DNA of 64,000 nt. It comes from Alteromonas macleodii ATCC 27126. GTDB lineage: Bacteria; Pseudomonadota; Gammaproteobacteria; Enterobacterales; Alteromonadaceae. The stretch spans positions 310,001 through 374,000 of the forward strand of contig NC_018632.1 of NCBI RefSeq assembly GCF_000172635.2, in the 5' to 3' direction. A program made the translations under genes and the position numbers. Shown here piece after piece: positions 1 to 11,491 of this stretch (its first letter is position 1; each line of letters starts with the position of its first letter). The notes beneath the pieces were generated by a model. The model did no database searches and had not been told where the DNA came from. It worked only from the letters and a program-made list of their open reading frames with translations.

Positions 1-1
1 T

Positions 2-307
2 AAGGACATGCAGCAAGACGCTATTGAGATGTTTGAAGCGGCTGGCCTTAAAAATGTTCAAGGCTGGGATGCAGACTACGCACCTGGTATGGGCATTCAT
101 GAAATGGGTACGGCGCGTATGGGAAGAGACCCCAAAAGCTCAGTACTTAACGCACACAACCAAGTGTGGGATGCACCGAACGTATTCGTAACCGATGGCG
201 CAGCAATGACATCAGGCAGTTGTGTTAACCCTTCACTGACCTATATGGCACTAACGGCAAGAGCCGCAGACTTTGCCGTAGAAGAGTTAAAGCGAGGAAA
301 TCTATAA
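2..307 (+). CDS. GMC-family oxidoreductase, C-terminal end (partial at window edge)
   Basis: Only the last 101 or so codons are inside the window; the reading frame is open to the left edge. The visible part is the C-terminal catalytic segment of glucose-methanol-choline (GMC) FAD oxidoreductases. It has the GIHEMGTARMG motif holding the catalytic-type histidine, then VFVTDGAAM and NPSLTYMAL with the usual asparagine. The next gene starts on the last base of this stop codon (TAATG), so the two are translationally coupled. Together with the following gluconate-dehydrogenase-type small subunit and the 3-keto-disaccharide hydrolase lipoprotein, it is probably the catalytic subunit of a periplasmic sugar or glycoside dehydrogenase. 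The family is certain; the substrate is inferred from neighbours only. Confidence 0.9.
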   Translation, partial: KDMQQDAIEMFEAAGLKNVQGWDADYAPGMGIHEMGTARMGRDPKSSVLNAHNQVWDAPNVFVTDGAAMTSGSCVNPSLTYMALTARAADFAVEELKRGNL

Positions 308-924
308 TGGAACGCAGAGAACTACTTAAACTCATCGCAACTGCTACAGGCACAGCATTGTTCGCAGGTAATGTACTTGCCTACACAGATGTGCCCGCTG
401 TACCGCTTAGCGACACATTATTTAATGAAAAAGATGTGGCCTTGCTGAATGAAATGGGTGAGGTGATCATTCCTCAAACTGACACGCCTGGAGCAAAAGC
501 AGCCAACGTTGGCGCGACAATGGCTGTGTTGGTAACCGATTGCTACACACCTTTACTTCAAAAGACCTTTCTCGATGGCATTAAGAAAATATCTTCGTTA
601 AGTCAAAGTCGTTTCAACAAGCAATTTGTTCAGCTTACCAAGCAAGAACGAGAGGCTTTATTTAACGACCTGGATGTAGAAGCAAAAGCAGCGAATCTTG
701 CTAACGGTGTTTATCAAGGTGTTGAAACAGGAAAGCCAAGTCAGTGGGAGCCAGGCACCGATGAGCCTACCCCTCACTACTTTACGCTACTAAAACAGCT
801 AACACTTTATTGCTTTTTCACGTCTCAAGTTGGCGCGACTAAAGTACTTCGATATGTGGCTATTCCTGGACGTTACGACGGTGCATTCCCTTATAAAAAG
901 GGCGACAAAGCGTGGGCAACCTAA
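307..924 (+). CDS. gluconate 2-dehydrogenase subunit 3-type protein
   Basis: A 205-residue protein of the gluconate 2-dehydrogenase subunit 3 family (Gluconate_2-dh3 type). It opens with MERRELLKLIATATGTALFA, a twin-arginine-like export signal, and continues with the family hallmark of an early LLNEMGEVIIPQTDTPGA segment ('iP.tdTPGA') and a late GATKVLRY...GRYDGAFPY segment. In this family the small subunit accompanies a GMC flavoprotein in the periplasm and helps its export and electron transfer to a cytochrome c. Here it overlaps the GMC gene by one base, which supports a two-subunit enzyme. No cytochrome subunit gene is visible in the window; it may lie upstream of the edge or elsewhere. 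Confidence 0.88.
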   Translation: MERRELLKLIATATGTALFAGNVLAYTDVPAVPLSDTLFNEKDVALLNEMGEVIIPQTDTPGAKAANVGATMAVLVTDCYTPLLQKTFLDGIKKISSLSQSRFNKQFVQLTKQEREALFNDLDVEAKAANLANGVYQGVETGKPSQWEPGTDEPTPHYFTLLKQLTLYCFFTSQVGATKVLRYVAIPGRYDGAFPYKKGDKAWAT

Positions 925-989
925 ACCTGCGCTATCGAGCAGCCAAACACAACACAGTTATACAACGGATAAAACAAGGTACTGACACT

Positions 990-1757
990 ATGAATAAAAC
1001 ACTCGTCGCTTCAACTGTGGCTTTGCTTATGCCACTTTCTGCATGCGCAACGACAGATGCAGATACTGAAAAAAGCGAATCGCGTTTAACCCGAGAACAA
1101 CAGGCCGCTAAAACGGAAGTTTGGGAACCTGTTCCTGAAGTGGTTTCTTTTGATAAGGCAGGCGTGCCCTCTGATGCCATCTCTTTAATTCGTGATGACT
1201 TATCTAACTGGACTTCAGTAAAGAAAGGTGATGCTAAGTGGACGCTGGAAAACGGTGTTCTAACAGTGAAGCCGGGAACAGGCGATATCAAAACGAAAGC
1301 AGAGTTCTGTGATGTTCAGTTGCACGTAGAGTGGAAAGCGCCACAGCCAGAAGCAGGTATGGAAGGACAACAGCGCAATAATAGTGGTATCTTCCTGCAG
1401 CAGCGATATGAAATTCAAGTCTTAGACTCATATCAGAATAAGACCTATCCAAATGGACAAGCGGCAAGCGTATATAAGCAAACTATTCCTTTAGTTAACG
1501 CTATGAAGGCGCCTGGCGAATGGCAAACTTACGACATCATATATAAAGCGCCTACCTTTAACGGTGAAGCGCTAGCAACGAAAGGTTATGTTACGGTAAT
1601 ACATAACGGCGTAGTGGTTCAGAACCATACTGAAATTCAAGGGACAACAGAATGGATCGGTGCACCTAAGTACAAAGCTCACGGATGCGCACCGCTTCAA
1701 CTGCAAGATCACGGCAACTTAGTAAGCTTTAAGAATATGTGGGTAAGACCACTTTAA
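990..1757 (+). CDS. DUF1080 lipoprotein, likely 3-keto-disaccharide hydrolase
   Basis: A lipoprotein with the DUF1080 domain (3-keto-disaccharide hydrolase fold). The frame is open from 912, but the start at 990 is better: it is preceded by AAGGT and opens a typical lipoprotein signal MNKTLVASTVALLMPLSAC with the cysteine at residue 19. The mature part shows the family's features: a DWTSVKKGD-like tryptophan turn, FCDVQLHVEWKAP, NNSGIFLQQRYEIQVLDS and a C-terminal LQLQDHGNLVSFKNMWVRPL. Such domains cleave glycosides already oxidised at C3. Placement directly after a GMC dehydrogenase and its small subunit makes a C3-oxidation and cleavage pathway for sugars a good inference. The gene end overlaps the convergent alcohol dehydrogenase by four bases. 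Confidence 0.87.
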   Translation: MNKTLVASTVALLMPLSACATTDADTEKSESRLTREQQAAKTEVWEPVPEVVSFDKAGVPSDAISLIRDDLSNWTSVKKGDAKWTLENGVLTVKPGTGDIKTKAEFCDVQLHVEWKAPQPEAGMEGQQRNNSGIFLQQRYEIQVLDSYQNKTYPNGQAASVYKQTIPLVNAMKAPGEWQTYDIIYKAPTFNGEALATKGYVTVIHNGVVVQNHTEIQGTTEWIGAPKYKAHGCAPLQLQDHGNLVSFKNMWVRPL

Positions 1758-2902
1758 AAAGCTAGCCGATAGATATCTTCAATCTCTTCAATACTCAATT
1801 GCTTGGGGTTGTTGCGAAGAAGGCGAGTTACTTTACTCGCCTCTTCTGCTAATTCACCTACACAAGAAGGCGGAATATTGAAGTGGGTGAGCGAAGCGGG
1901 AATATCTACATCGCGACACAGTTTTTCTATAGCAACTAATAACAGTTTAATTGCTTCCTCTTTTGAGTGATGGCACTCACATACCTTTAATAGCTTTGCT
2001 ACACAATAAAGTTTGTCTTGGCAGAACGGCGCATTTACTTTCAACACATGAGGTAGCATTACCGCGTTACTCATGCCATGTGATAAATGAAAGCGCCCGC
2101 CTAGTGGATAAGCTAAGGCATGTACTGCACCCACGCCCGCGTTTCCAAACGCAAGACCGGCCATTAAACTGCCGGTGGCCATATCTTCACGTGCTGCTAA
2201 GTTCTCACCATTGTTATAAGCGTGAAGTAATGAATTAAAGATAAGCTTCAGTGCTTTCTCTGCTAATGCGTCGGTAATTGGGCTGGCATTTACACTTATA
2301 TAAGCTTCAAGCGCGTGAACGAATGCGTCTATACCGCTCGCTGCTGTAATGGACGGGGGGCAGGTTTTTGTCATCTCCGGTGCAACAATCGCAACATCGG
2401 GTAGCAAGCAGTGGCTAACAATTCCTTTTTTCATCTGTGCTATCGGATCTGACAAGATAGCAATATTGGTAACTTCTGAACCTGTACCGGCAGTAGTGGG
2501 GATAACAATAAGAGGCAAACGCCGTTTTGAAAGCGTATTTTCACCGAAGAGTTCACTGAGGGAGCCAGTATGATCGTATGTAGCTGCAAGTACTTTTGCA
2601 CTATCAATAGCGCTACCTCCACCAAGAGCAATAATTCCGTCTACTTGCTTCTCACGAAGTATCGCTAACTTATCTTCTGTGATATTCACTTCAGGCTCTG
2701 GTGGAATGTCATCAATAATAAGTAAGGGTGAAGAGGGTAATAGTGTGAGTAGTTGATCAAGAAGACCAGATGAAGAAACGCCCTTGTCAGTAACGATGGC
2801 ACATTCCTTTATGGATAATCTCGCCATTTCATCCGTGAGGGCTTTAATAGCGCCAAGACCCGTTATGAGTTTTCCAGCGGTTTTAAATTCAGAAACCTTC
2901 AT
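1754..2902 (-). CDS. iron-containing alcohol dehydrogenase
   Basis: A 382-residue group III (Fe-type) NAD(P)-dependent alcohol dehydrogenase, full length for the family. Visible motifs are the nucleotide-binding GGGSAIDSAK near residue 97, the PTTAGTGSEVT loop, and the metal-binding set: GIDAFVHALEAY (Asp and His) followed by two histidines in VHALAYPLGGRFHLSHGMSN. The ATG at 2902 is preceded by GAGGGG. The substrate cannot be read from the sequence; relatives act on short-chain alcohols, 1,3-propanediol or lactaldehyde. It lies just past the 5S end of the rRNA locus on the minus strand, and no clear terminator separates it from a minus-strand rRNA transcript. Confidence 0.9.
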   Translation of the reverse strand: MKVSEFKTAGKLITGLGAIKALTDEMARLSIKECAIVTDKGVSSSGLLDQLLTLLPSSPLLIIDDIPPEPEVNITEDKLAILREKQVDGIIALGGGSAIDSAKVLAATYDHTGSLSELFGENTLSKRRLPLIVIPTTAGTGSEVTNIAILSDPIAQMKKGIVSHCLLPDVAIVAPEMTKTCPPSITAASGIDAFVHALEAYISVNASPITDALAEKALKLIFNSLLHAYNNGENLAAREDMATGSLMAGLAFGNAGVGAVHALAYPLGGRFHLSHGMSNAVMLPHVLKVNAPFCQDKLYCVAKLLKVCECHHSKEEAIKLLLVAIEKLCRDVDIPASLTHFNIPPSCVGELAEEASKVTRLLRNNPKQLSIEEIEDIYRLAF

Positions 2903-2994
2903 GCAAACCCCTCAATAATCCACGTACACGTTCAAATACTGTTCTATTAATTTATAGTACACAGCGTGACTTACCAATTAACTAACCTTATAGT

Positions 2995-3103
2995 GGCAGC
3001 CATAGCGATACGGTACCACCTGACTCCATTCCGAACTCAGAAGTGAAACGTATTAGCGCCGATGGTAGTGTGGGGCTTCCCCATGTGAGAGTAGGACACT
3101 GCC
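2995..3103 (+). rRNA. rrf: 5S ribosomal RNA (reads +, against operon context)
   Basis: Clear bacterial 5S rRNA on the plus strand, with CCATAGCGATACGGTACC, CCATTCCGAACTCAGAAGTG, GCGCCGATGGTAGTG and the closing stem GGCAG/CTGCC. The ends are placed at that stem. In the written orientation the 5' flank (TTATAGT) does not extend the stem, while the 3' flank AGGTCGG does. Read on the other strand, that same flank would give the usual CCGACCTGGCAG 5' start. The stem is nearly symmetrical, so the breakpoint cannot be fixed to the base. The gene lies first, before 23S and 16S, which is the reverse of the normal order. Confidence 0.95.
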
Positions 3104-3252
3104 AGGTCGGAAAAACTGGTAACAATCTAGAAAACTGGATATCAATTCAATCAGTGAGTAACTGTCTTTTCACTCTACTTGCGGCTCATTTTTCAGAGCT
3201 TAGCTTGTCTACAACACTCAGAAGCCTAAAGCTTCTTGGGCGTTGTTTAAGT
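3104..3252 (-). other. 23S-5S spacer, oriented for a minus-strand operon
   Basis: This 149-bp stretch lies between the 5S and 23S genes. Read on the minus strand it looks like an ordinary gammaproteobacterial 23S-5S spacer: it starts TTAAACAACGCCCAAGAAG, as expected after a 23S 3' end, and finishes CAGTTTTTCCGACCT, as expected just before 5S GGCAG. Read on the plus strand it matches nothing expected between 5S and 23S. It is one of several pieces showing that the non-genic parts of this locus face left. No tRNA gene is seen in it. Confidence 0.7.
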
Positions 3253-6127
<2,875 letters not shown>

Positions 6128-6226
6128 CATACGAAGCGTATATTAAACAAGACTATCTGTGTAGGCACTGCATCAAGGCGTCTTTCGACGTAATGGTAAG
6201 GGGCGTCTTTCGACGTAATGGTAAGG
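6128..6226 (-). other. short 16S-23S internal spacer (no tRNA), minus-strand oriented
   Basis: Only about 99 bp separate 23S and 16S, and no tRNA-Ile, tRNA-Ala or other tRNA fits. Read on the minus strand it begins CCTTACC, the missing tail of the 16S gene (GGATCACCT + CCTTACC). It then holds two copies of a 25-bp unit and the strand AGTGCCTACACAGATAGTC, which pairs with the leader beyond the far end of 16S (7790-7812) to form the RNase III processing stem: 23 positions with one mismatch and one G-U pair. It ends ATACGCTTCGTATG, ready for a 23S start. All of this fits an operon read leftwards. Confidence 0.75.
6177..6226. repeat. two exact tandem copies of a 25-bp unit in the rRNA spacer
   Basis: Units 6177-6201 and 6202-6226 are identical (GGCGTCTTTCGACG, then TAATGGTAAGG). 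On the minus strand each contains CGTC-GAAA-GACG, a short stem with a GNRA-type tetraloop, and each begins with CCTTACC. The first copy on that strand supplies the 16S 3' tail and the second looks like a duplication of it. The repeat abuts the first base of the 16S gene as written. Confidence 0.9.
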
Positions 6227-7747
<1,521 letters not shown>

Positions 7748-7876
7748 AAATATATCGAAATATGAATCGTCGTTGTGACACTCTTAACGAGTGCCCACAC
7801 AGATTGTCTTGTCTAAATTTTTAAAGAACATTCACTAGAAGCCGTTGCTTCTTAGTGACTCACCCTGTTCGAGTGA
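7748..7876 (-). promoter_or_regulatory. rRNA operon leader with boxA (minus strand)
   Basis: Read leftwards this is a standard gammaproteobacterial 16S leader. boxA TGTTCTTTAA lies at 7830-7821. After it comes ACAAGACAATCTGTGTGGG (7812-7790), the strand of the 16S RNase III processing stem, whose partner is at 6147-6169 on the other side of 16S. Before 16S the leader ends CATATTTCGATATATTT. The boxA antitermination element and the leader orientation show that the operon was built to be transcribed to the left. Confidence 0.85.
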
Positions 7877-7935
7877 GGTGCGCATTATACGCTGGAAGTT
7901 TTCGCTGTCAACACTTTTTGAAAATTTATTTTCTG
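7877..7935 (-). promoter_or_regulatory. rRNA promoter (minus strand)
   Basis: A near-consensus sigma-70 promoter on the minus strand. TTGACA is at 7911-7906, then a 16-bp spacer, then TATAAT at 7889-7884, followed by a GC-rich GCGC discriminator typical of stable-RNA promoters under stringent control. An AT-rich UP-like stretch (AAATAAATTTTCAAAAAG) lies just upstream. It faces the leader and 16S. As the sequence is written it would transcribe the antisense strand of all three rRNA genes. Confidence 0.85.
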
Positions 7936-8030
7936 AAGCGCTTCTTCTAAACTCCCGTCTTTACTGGCCTATAAAGGTAGTAGAGACTTACTTCAGGAGG
8001 CTTGCTGTTTTGCTTTTCCCCCGAAGCGGA

Positions 8031-8066
8031 TGCGCATTTTAGGGAAATGAGCGCTCACGTCGACAA
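8031..8066 (-). promoter_or_regulatory. possible second, upstream rRNA promoter (minus strand)
   Basis: About 150 bp upstream of the main promoter the minus strand carries TTGTCG (8066-8061) and TAAAAT (8041-8036) followed by the same GCGC discriminator as the main promoter. Tandem P1/P2 promoters are usual for rRNA operons. The 19-bp spacing is longer than ideal, so this is a tentative call. Confidence 0.35.
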
Positions 8067-8133
8067 GTATTTTAAAAAAATCCTTATTTTTCGATCGTTT
8101 GCATAAACAATGTGCAATACGTTCATTAAGAAG

Positions 8134-8157
8134 AACCCGCCTAACGGCGGGTTTTTT
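8134..8157 (+). terminator. rho-independent terminator, plus strand
   Basis: An 8-bp stem AACCCGCC/GGCGGGTT with loop TAAC is followed by a run of T on the plus strand. No plus-strand protein gene precedes it. As the rRNA genes are written it would lie downstream of 16S, but some 400 bp away and beyond a promoter that faces left. It may insulate the rRNA promoter region or end a short unrecognised transcript. Confidence 0.7.
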
Positions 8158-8172
8158 GCGTTTGGAAGAAAG

Positions 8173-8421
8173 AAAAATAATGGGGTCAGAGTACATTAAT
8201 CCCACTTCCCCCAGCAAAACCTCAATATTGGGGTCAGAGTACTTTATTGCTCAGGTTACCAGAACCGAGTCAAAGTACCCATGCCCTCCAGCGCCGTTAA
8301 ATCAGAGTACTTTTATGAACAAACGAATTTAACTATGCGTGATTTCATAACTGTGAGGGAGAAACTCTCAAATTCGCCAGCGTACCTTATTAGAAAAATG
8401 TACTCTGACCCCATTATTTTT
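8173..8421. mobile_element. 249-bp MITE-like element with 22-bp perfect inverted ends
   Basis: The ends 8173-8194 and 8400-8421 are perfect 22-bp inverted repeats built on AATGGGGTCAGAGTAC. Degenerate extra copies of the GTCAGAGTAC core occur inside at 8228-8245 (nearly exact), 8267-8278 and 8299-8315. There is no open reading frame of useful length. 'TGGGGTCAGAGT' ends are familiar from repeats associated with REP-type (Y1, IS200-like) transposases in marine gammaproteobacteria, so this may be a non-autonomous element moved in trans. No clear target-site duplication was found. It lies between the rRNA promoter region and ilvE. Confidence 0.6.
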
Positions 8422-8549
8422 GTGTTGTCAGTATTTGTAGACATTCTTATTCGATAAAAGCCTTAATAGATCTGACTTACTTTTAGCAAAGTGAGCGTTT
8501 TTTGGTAAACTCTGTCGAGTATTTTTCTAGTCGAAGTAAATAGGACAAA

Positions 8550-9551
8550 ATGGCCGTATTCGGTACAGTATTCATGCCACAAATGGCACTTGCTACCTTT
8601 GTCAACGATAAGTGGACTGACACCGAATTTGTCAGTGCAGATAGTATTCAGCTGCACCCTGGTGCACACGTGCTTCATTACTCAAGTACATGCTTTGAAG
8701 GATTGAAAGCATTTAAGCACGAAGATGGCAGCATCAACATTTTTAGAATGGATAAGAATATTGAGCGCTTTGCTCAAAGTAGCCGTCTACTTAACTTGCC
8801 TGAAATAGACAAAGCGCAAGTCGAAAAGATGATCATCGATATTGTTGCAAAATATGCCTCTGAGGTTCCAGAGCCTCCAGGTTCTATGTATATCCGCCCT
8901 ACGCATATCGGCACAGAAGCGTCTATCGGTAAAGCGGCAGCGCCATCAGCAAGTTCTATGCTATACGTCCTGTTATCGCCGGTTGGTGATTACTTTGCTG
9001 GCGGTTTGAAGCCACTTCGCTTGTTGCTTGACGAAACAGGCATGCGCTGTGCGCCGCACATGGGAATGGTAAAAAGCGGTGGTAACTACGCCAGTGCGTT
9101 GCCTCCTATTCTTAAAGCGCGTGCAGAAGTTCAGGCTGATCAAATTCTGTTTTGCCCTAATGGCGATGTACAAGAAACCGGAGCTGCTAACTTCCTGCTT
9201 ATCGATGGTGATGAAATCATTACCAAAGGGTTAGATTCTAGCTTCCTACACGGTGTGACCCGAGCAACGATTCTTCAAATTGCCAAAGACCACGGCATGA
9301 AAGTGAGCGAGCGTGATATTACTGTAGACGAACTACTAGAGCGTTCAGCCAAACCGAACACTGAAGCAGCACTGTCTGGTACAGCGGCTGTACTTACGCC
9401 GGTAGGTACTTTTATTCACAATGATAAAGAGTATCAGGTGGGTAACGGAGAAGCTGGCCCAGTAACGATGAAGCTAAGACAAGCGTTAAATGATATCCAA
9501 TGGGGTAAGGCTGAAGACACTCACAATTGGTTGGTGAAAGTGCCAAACTAG
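8550..9551 (+). CDS. ilvE: branched-chain amino acid aminotransferase
   Basis: A 333-residue class IV PLP-dependent aminotransferase that catalyses the last step of leucine, isoleucine and valine synthesis and the first step of their breakdown. The PLP lysine is predicted at residue 175 in GMVKSGGNYASAL, matching the 'K.GGNY' motif of the BCAT subfamily seen in actinobacteria and eukaryotes. That subfamily differs from the shorter E. coli IlvE. Other signs are the HYSSTCFEGLKAF entrance, YIRPTHIGTE, and QETGAANFLLIDGDEI. AGGA lies just upstream of the ATG. The gene stands alone between the inverted-repeat element and a bidirectional terminator. I saw no leucine-rich leader peptide. Confidence 0.93.
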   Translation: MAVFGTVFMPQMALATFVNDKWTDTEFVSADSIQLHPGAHVLHYSSTCFEGLKAFKHEDGSINIFRMDKNIERFAQSSRLLNLPEIDKAQVEKMIIDIVAKYASEVPEPPGSMYIRPTHIGTEASIGKAAAPSASSMLYVLLSPVGDYFAGGLKPLRLLLDETGMRCAPHMGMVKSGGNYASALPPILKARAEVQADQILFCPNGDVQETGAANFLLIDGDEIITKGLDSSFLHGVTRATILQIAKDHGMKVSERDITVDELLERSAKPNTEAALSGTAAVLTPVGTFIHNDKEYQVGNGEAGPVTMKLRQALNDIQWGKAEDTHNWLVKVPN

Positions 9552-9567
9552 TCTAATCAGACACCCA

Positions 9568-9597
9568 TTAAAAAAGCCTGCGAACGCAGGCTTTTTC
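9568..9597. terminator. bidirectional terminator between ilvE and gpmA
   Basis: Stem AAAGCCTGC/GCAGGCTTT with loop GAAC, flanked by A-runs on the left and T-runs on the right. It can therefore stop both ilvE (plus) and gpmA (minus). Confidence 0.9.
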
Positions 9598-9617
9598 GTA
9601 TCTAAAAAGGCACTCGA

Positions 9618-10364
9618 TTACTTCGCTTTGCCTTGCTTAGCGACTGCATCCATCATTGCTTTGATAGCGTCAGCATCGCCAAGATATTCTTTAGAGATTG
9701 GTTTAAGGTTTTCATCTAGTTCGTATACTAGCGGTACACCTGTAGGAATGTTTAGACCCAACACTTCTTCGTCTGACATACCATCAAGGTACTTAACAAG
9801 AGCACGAAGACTGTTGCCGTGCGCAGCAATAATTACGCGCTTGCCTGCTTGGATGTCTGGACGAATAACGTCGTGCCAGTATGGTAGTACACGTTCGATA
9901 GTTAGTTTTAGACTTTCACCACGTGGCAAGATGTCAGCATCTACATTGTTGTAACGCGGATCGTGACCTGGGAAGTGCTCGCTATCATCTTCAACGGCCG
10001 GAGGTGGGATGTCGAAGCTACGACGCCAGATTTTAACCTGTTCTTCACCATGCTTAGCGGCAGTCTCTGCTTTGTCTAGACCTGTTAACGCACCGTAGTG
10101 ACGCTCGTTCAGACGCCAGTGACGCTCAACTGGAAGGTAGTGCTGACCCATTTCTTCAAGTGCAATATTAAGTGTTTTAATTGCGCGAAGAAGTACAGAC
10201 GTATAAGCCTGATCAAATGTAAATCCAGCATCTTTAAGAAGCTGACCTGCGGTCTTTGCTTGTGCTACACCAGTGTCGGTCAAGTCAACGTCGTGCCAGC
10301 CTGTGAAACGGTTTTCCAAGTTCCACTGACTTTCTCCATGACGAATAAGTACCAATTTATACAT
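9618..10364 (-). CDS. gpmA: 2,3-bisphosphoglycerate-dependent phosphoglycerate mutase
   Basis: A 248-residue cofactor-dependent phosphoglycerate mutase that interconverts 3- and 2-phosphoglycerate in glycolysis and gluconeogenesis. The phosphohistidine is His9 in [18 protein letters not shown]. The second active-site histidine is near residue 180 in [18 protein letters not shown], and the acid region [16 protein letters not shown] is intact. Length and ends match the E. coli enzyme. It is monocistronic, with about 180 bp of upstream sequence before the next gene, also on minus. Confidence 0.96.
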   Translation of the reverse strand: MYKLVLIRHGESQWNLENRFTGWHDVDLTDTGVAQAKTAGQLLKDAGFTFDQAYTSVLLRAIKTLNIALEEMGQHYLPVERHWRLNERHYGALTGLDKAETAAKHGEEQVKIWRRSFDIPPPAVEDDSEHFPGHDPRYNNVDADILPRGESLKLTIERVLPYWHDVIRPDIQAGKRVIIAAHGNSLRALVKYLDGMSDEEVLGLNIPTGVPLVYELDENLKPISKEYLGDADAIKAMMDAVAKQGKAK

Positions 10365-10541
10365 AGTTGGGTTACCTGCGGCGTTAGAGTGAAATAGTCT
10401 GAGATAATTCCAGAAATTGGACGTTCAGACGTATATTTAAAAATCTGCTGTTATCATCCTTGATTGGCGCTTAAAAATCCAGTTTATGCTGGTACAAAAT
10501 CGCAGGTAAGACGTGTGTTTATCACTATAACTTGGGAATTA

Positions 10542-11003
10542 TTATATAAAACGGGTAAGGTCTGGATGAGCAACTTTTATCCACTCTTGCATCGATGGCT
10601 CTTCAATAAAGCTAAAGTCTTCGAAGTCGAAGCCAGGTGCTACTGTACAACCGACAAGGGAGTAATCACCCATCGTTGCGGCTGCCTGAAAATTCCCTGC
10701 TTTAACAACTTCTACATAGTCAGTGCTTTGCCCACCAATGCGACGTTCCCACAACTGTTGTTTTTCAAGTTGAAACAGTTGTAGTGGAGCCCCTTCGTAG
10801 TGATTCCACACTTCATCATGTAACACGCGATGAAAACGACTAACTTGTCCCTTTAATAGAAGAAAATAAATATGAGTAAGCGCGGGTCGACTAGCATTGT
10901 GCACAAACGATTTAGTTTCGTTTTCAGAACGGAAAACTTGACGATAGAAACCTCCCTCGGGGTGAGGTGCAAGGTTGTACTTCTTAACTAGCGGGTGTGT
11001 CAT
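10542..11003 (-). CDS. cupin superfamily protein (DUF985)
   Basis: A 153-residue cupin of the DUF985 (Cupin_5) type. The order HPEGGFYRQVFRS (near 14), THIYFLLLKGQVSRFHRVLHDEVWNHYEGAPL (near 45-72), AGNFQAAATMGDYSLVGCTVAPGFDFEDFSF is characteristic, with conserved histidines and glutamate in the metal or ligand pocket. The function of the family is not settled; some members resemble sugar epimerases in fold. It is monocistronic, and the ATG at 11003 starts a well-conserved N-terminus. Confidence 0.88.
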   Translation of the reverse strand: MTHPLVKKYNLAPHPEGGFYRQVFRSENETKSFVHNASRPALTHIYFLLLKGQVSRFHRVLHDEVWNHYEGAPLQLFQLEKQQLWERRIGGQSTDYVEVVKAGNFQAAATMGDYSLVGCTVAPGFDFEDFSFIEEPSMQEWIKVAHPDLTRFI

Positions 11004-11491
11004 GATAACTTCGTTATTATTTTTATTGCTTACTACTAATGCTTGTATATCTCAAAGCTTTCCTAAGCATGTATTAAGACATTTAATGTTTAACCTTCTT
11101 TTAAGCATACCGTTTGGTGCGTTATAAGAAAACAGAAATGTTGCATATTTGTAAACCATCTTAATCAGCAAGTACTCTGTGCATACGCGAAGTTTTCTTA
11201 CCAATTAGCCTCAATATATAATGTGTCAAGCTTACTTACCAATAAGCGCTATCTGCCCTAGTCAGCTTTTTCCAACTGTTACAGCGCTTCTCCATAATCC
11301 ATCTGTTTAAACCAATAATGAGAAATAGCTAAAAAAGCGATGCCATTACTAATAGTAGGTGAACTTTTTTTCATGTTTAGGCCGTACAAATTGGAAAATA
11401 AGGCGACTAAAAACAAGTTGCTCGTTTCTTGCGTTGGCAAAATTGAAACGTACACAATATTCACGAACAGGCAAAGAAGGATGGTGAGCGT
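11004..11491. other. intergenic region upstream of acnA
   Basis: A 488-bp AT-rich stretch between the cupin gene and acnA. It carries an isolated TATAAT at 11217-11222 (plus) without a convincing -35 element and two CTTACCAAT(T/A)A boxes near 11198 and 11233. A 31-codon minus-strand frame lies at 11279-11374 and is listed separately. I see no RNA gene or terminator. It is long enough to hold regulator sites for acnA. Confidence 0.5.
11279..11374 (-). CDS. possible 31-residue small protein (weak)
   Basis: The minus strand encodes MKKSSPTISNGIAFLAISHY followed by WFKQMDYGEAL and a stop. The lysine start, hydrophobic centre and polar end look protein-like, and the frame is divergent from acnA. 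There is no clear ribosome-binding site before the ATG, and the same frame stays open to the right into acnA, so it may be chance or a remnant of a longer gene. I do not recognise it. Confidence 0.2.
   Translation of the reverse strand: MKKSSPTISNGIAFLAISHYWFKQMDYGEAL

Noticed and set aside
6128..6226. tRNA gene in the 16S-23S spacer
   Set aside because: The stretch is 99 bp, half of it tandem repeat, and no cloverleaf with a TTCGA-type T-loop could be formed.
8173..8421. CRISPR-like array from the repeated GTCAGAGTAC core
   Set aside because: The copies are irregularly spaced, partly inverted and degenerate; the structure is that of an inverted-repeat element.
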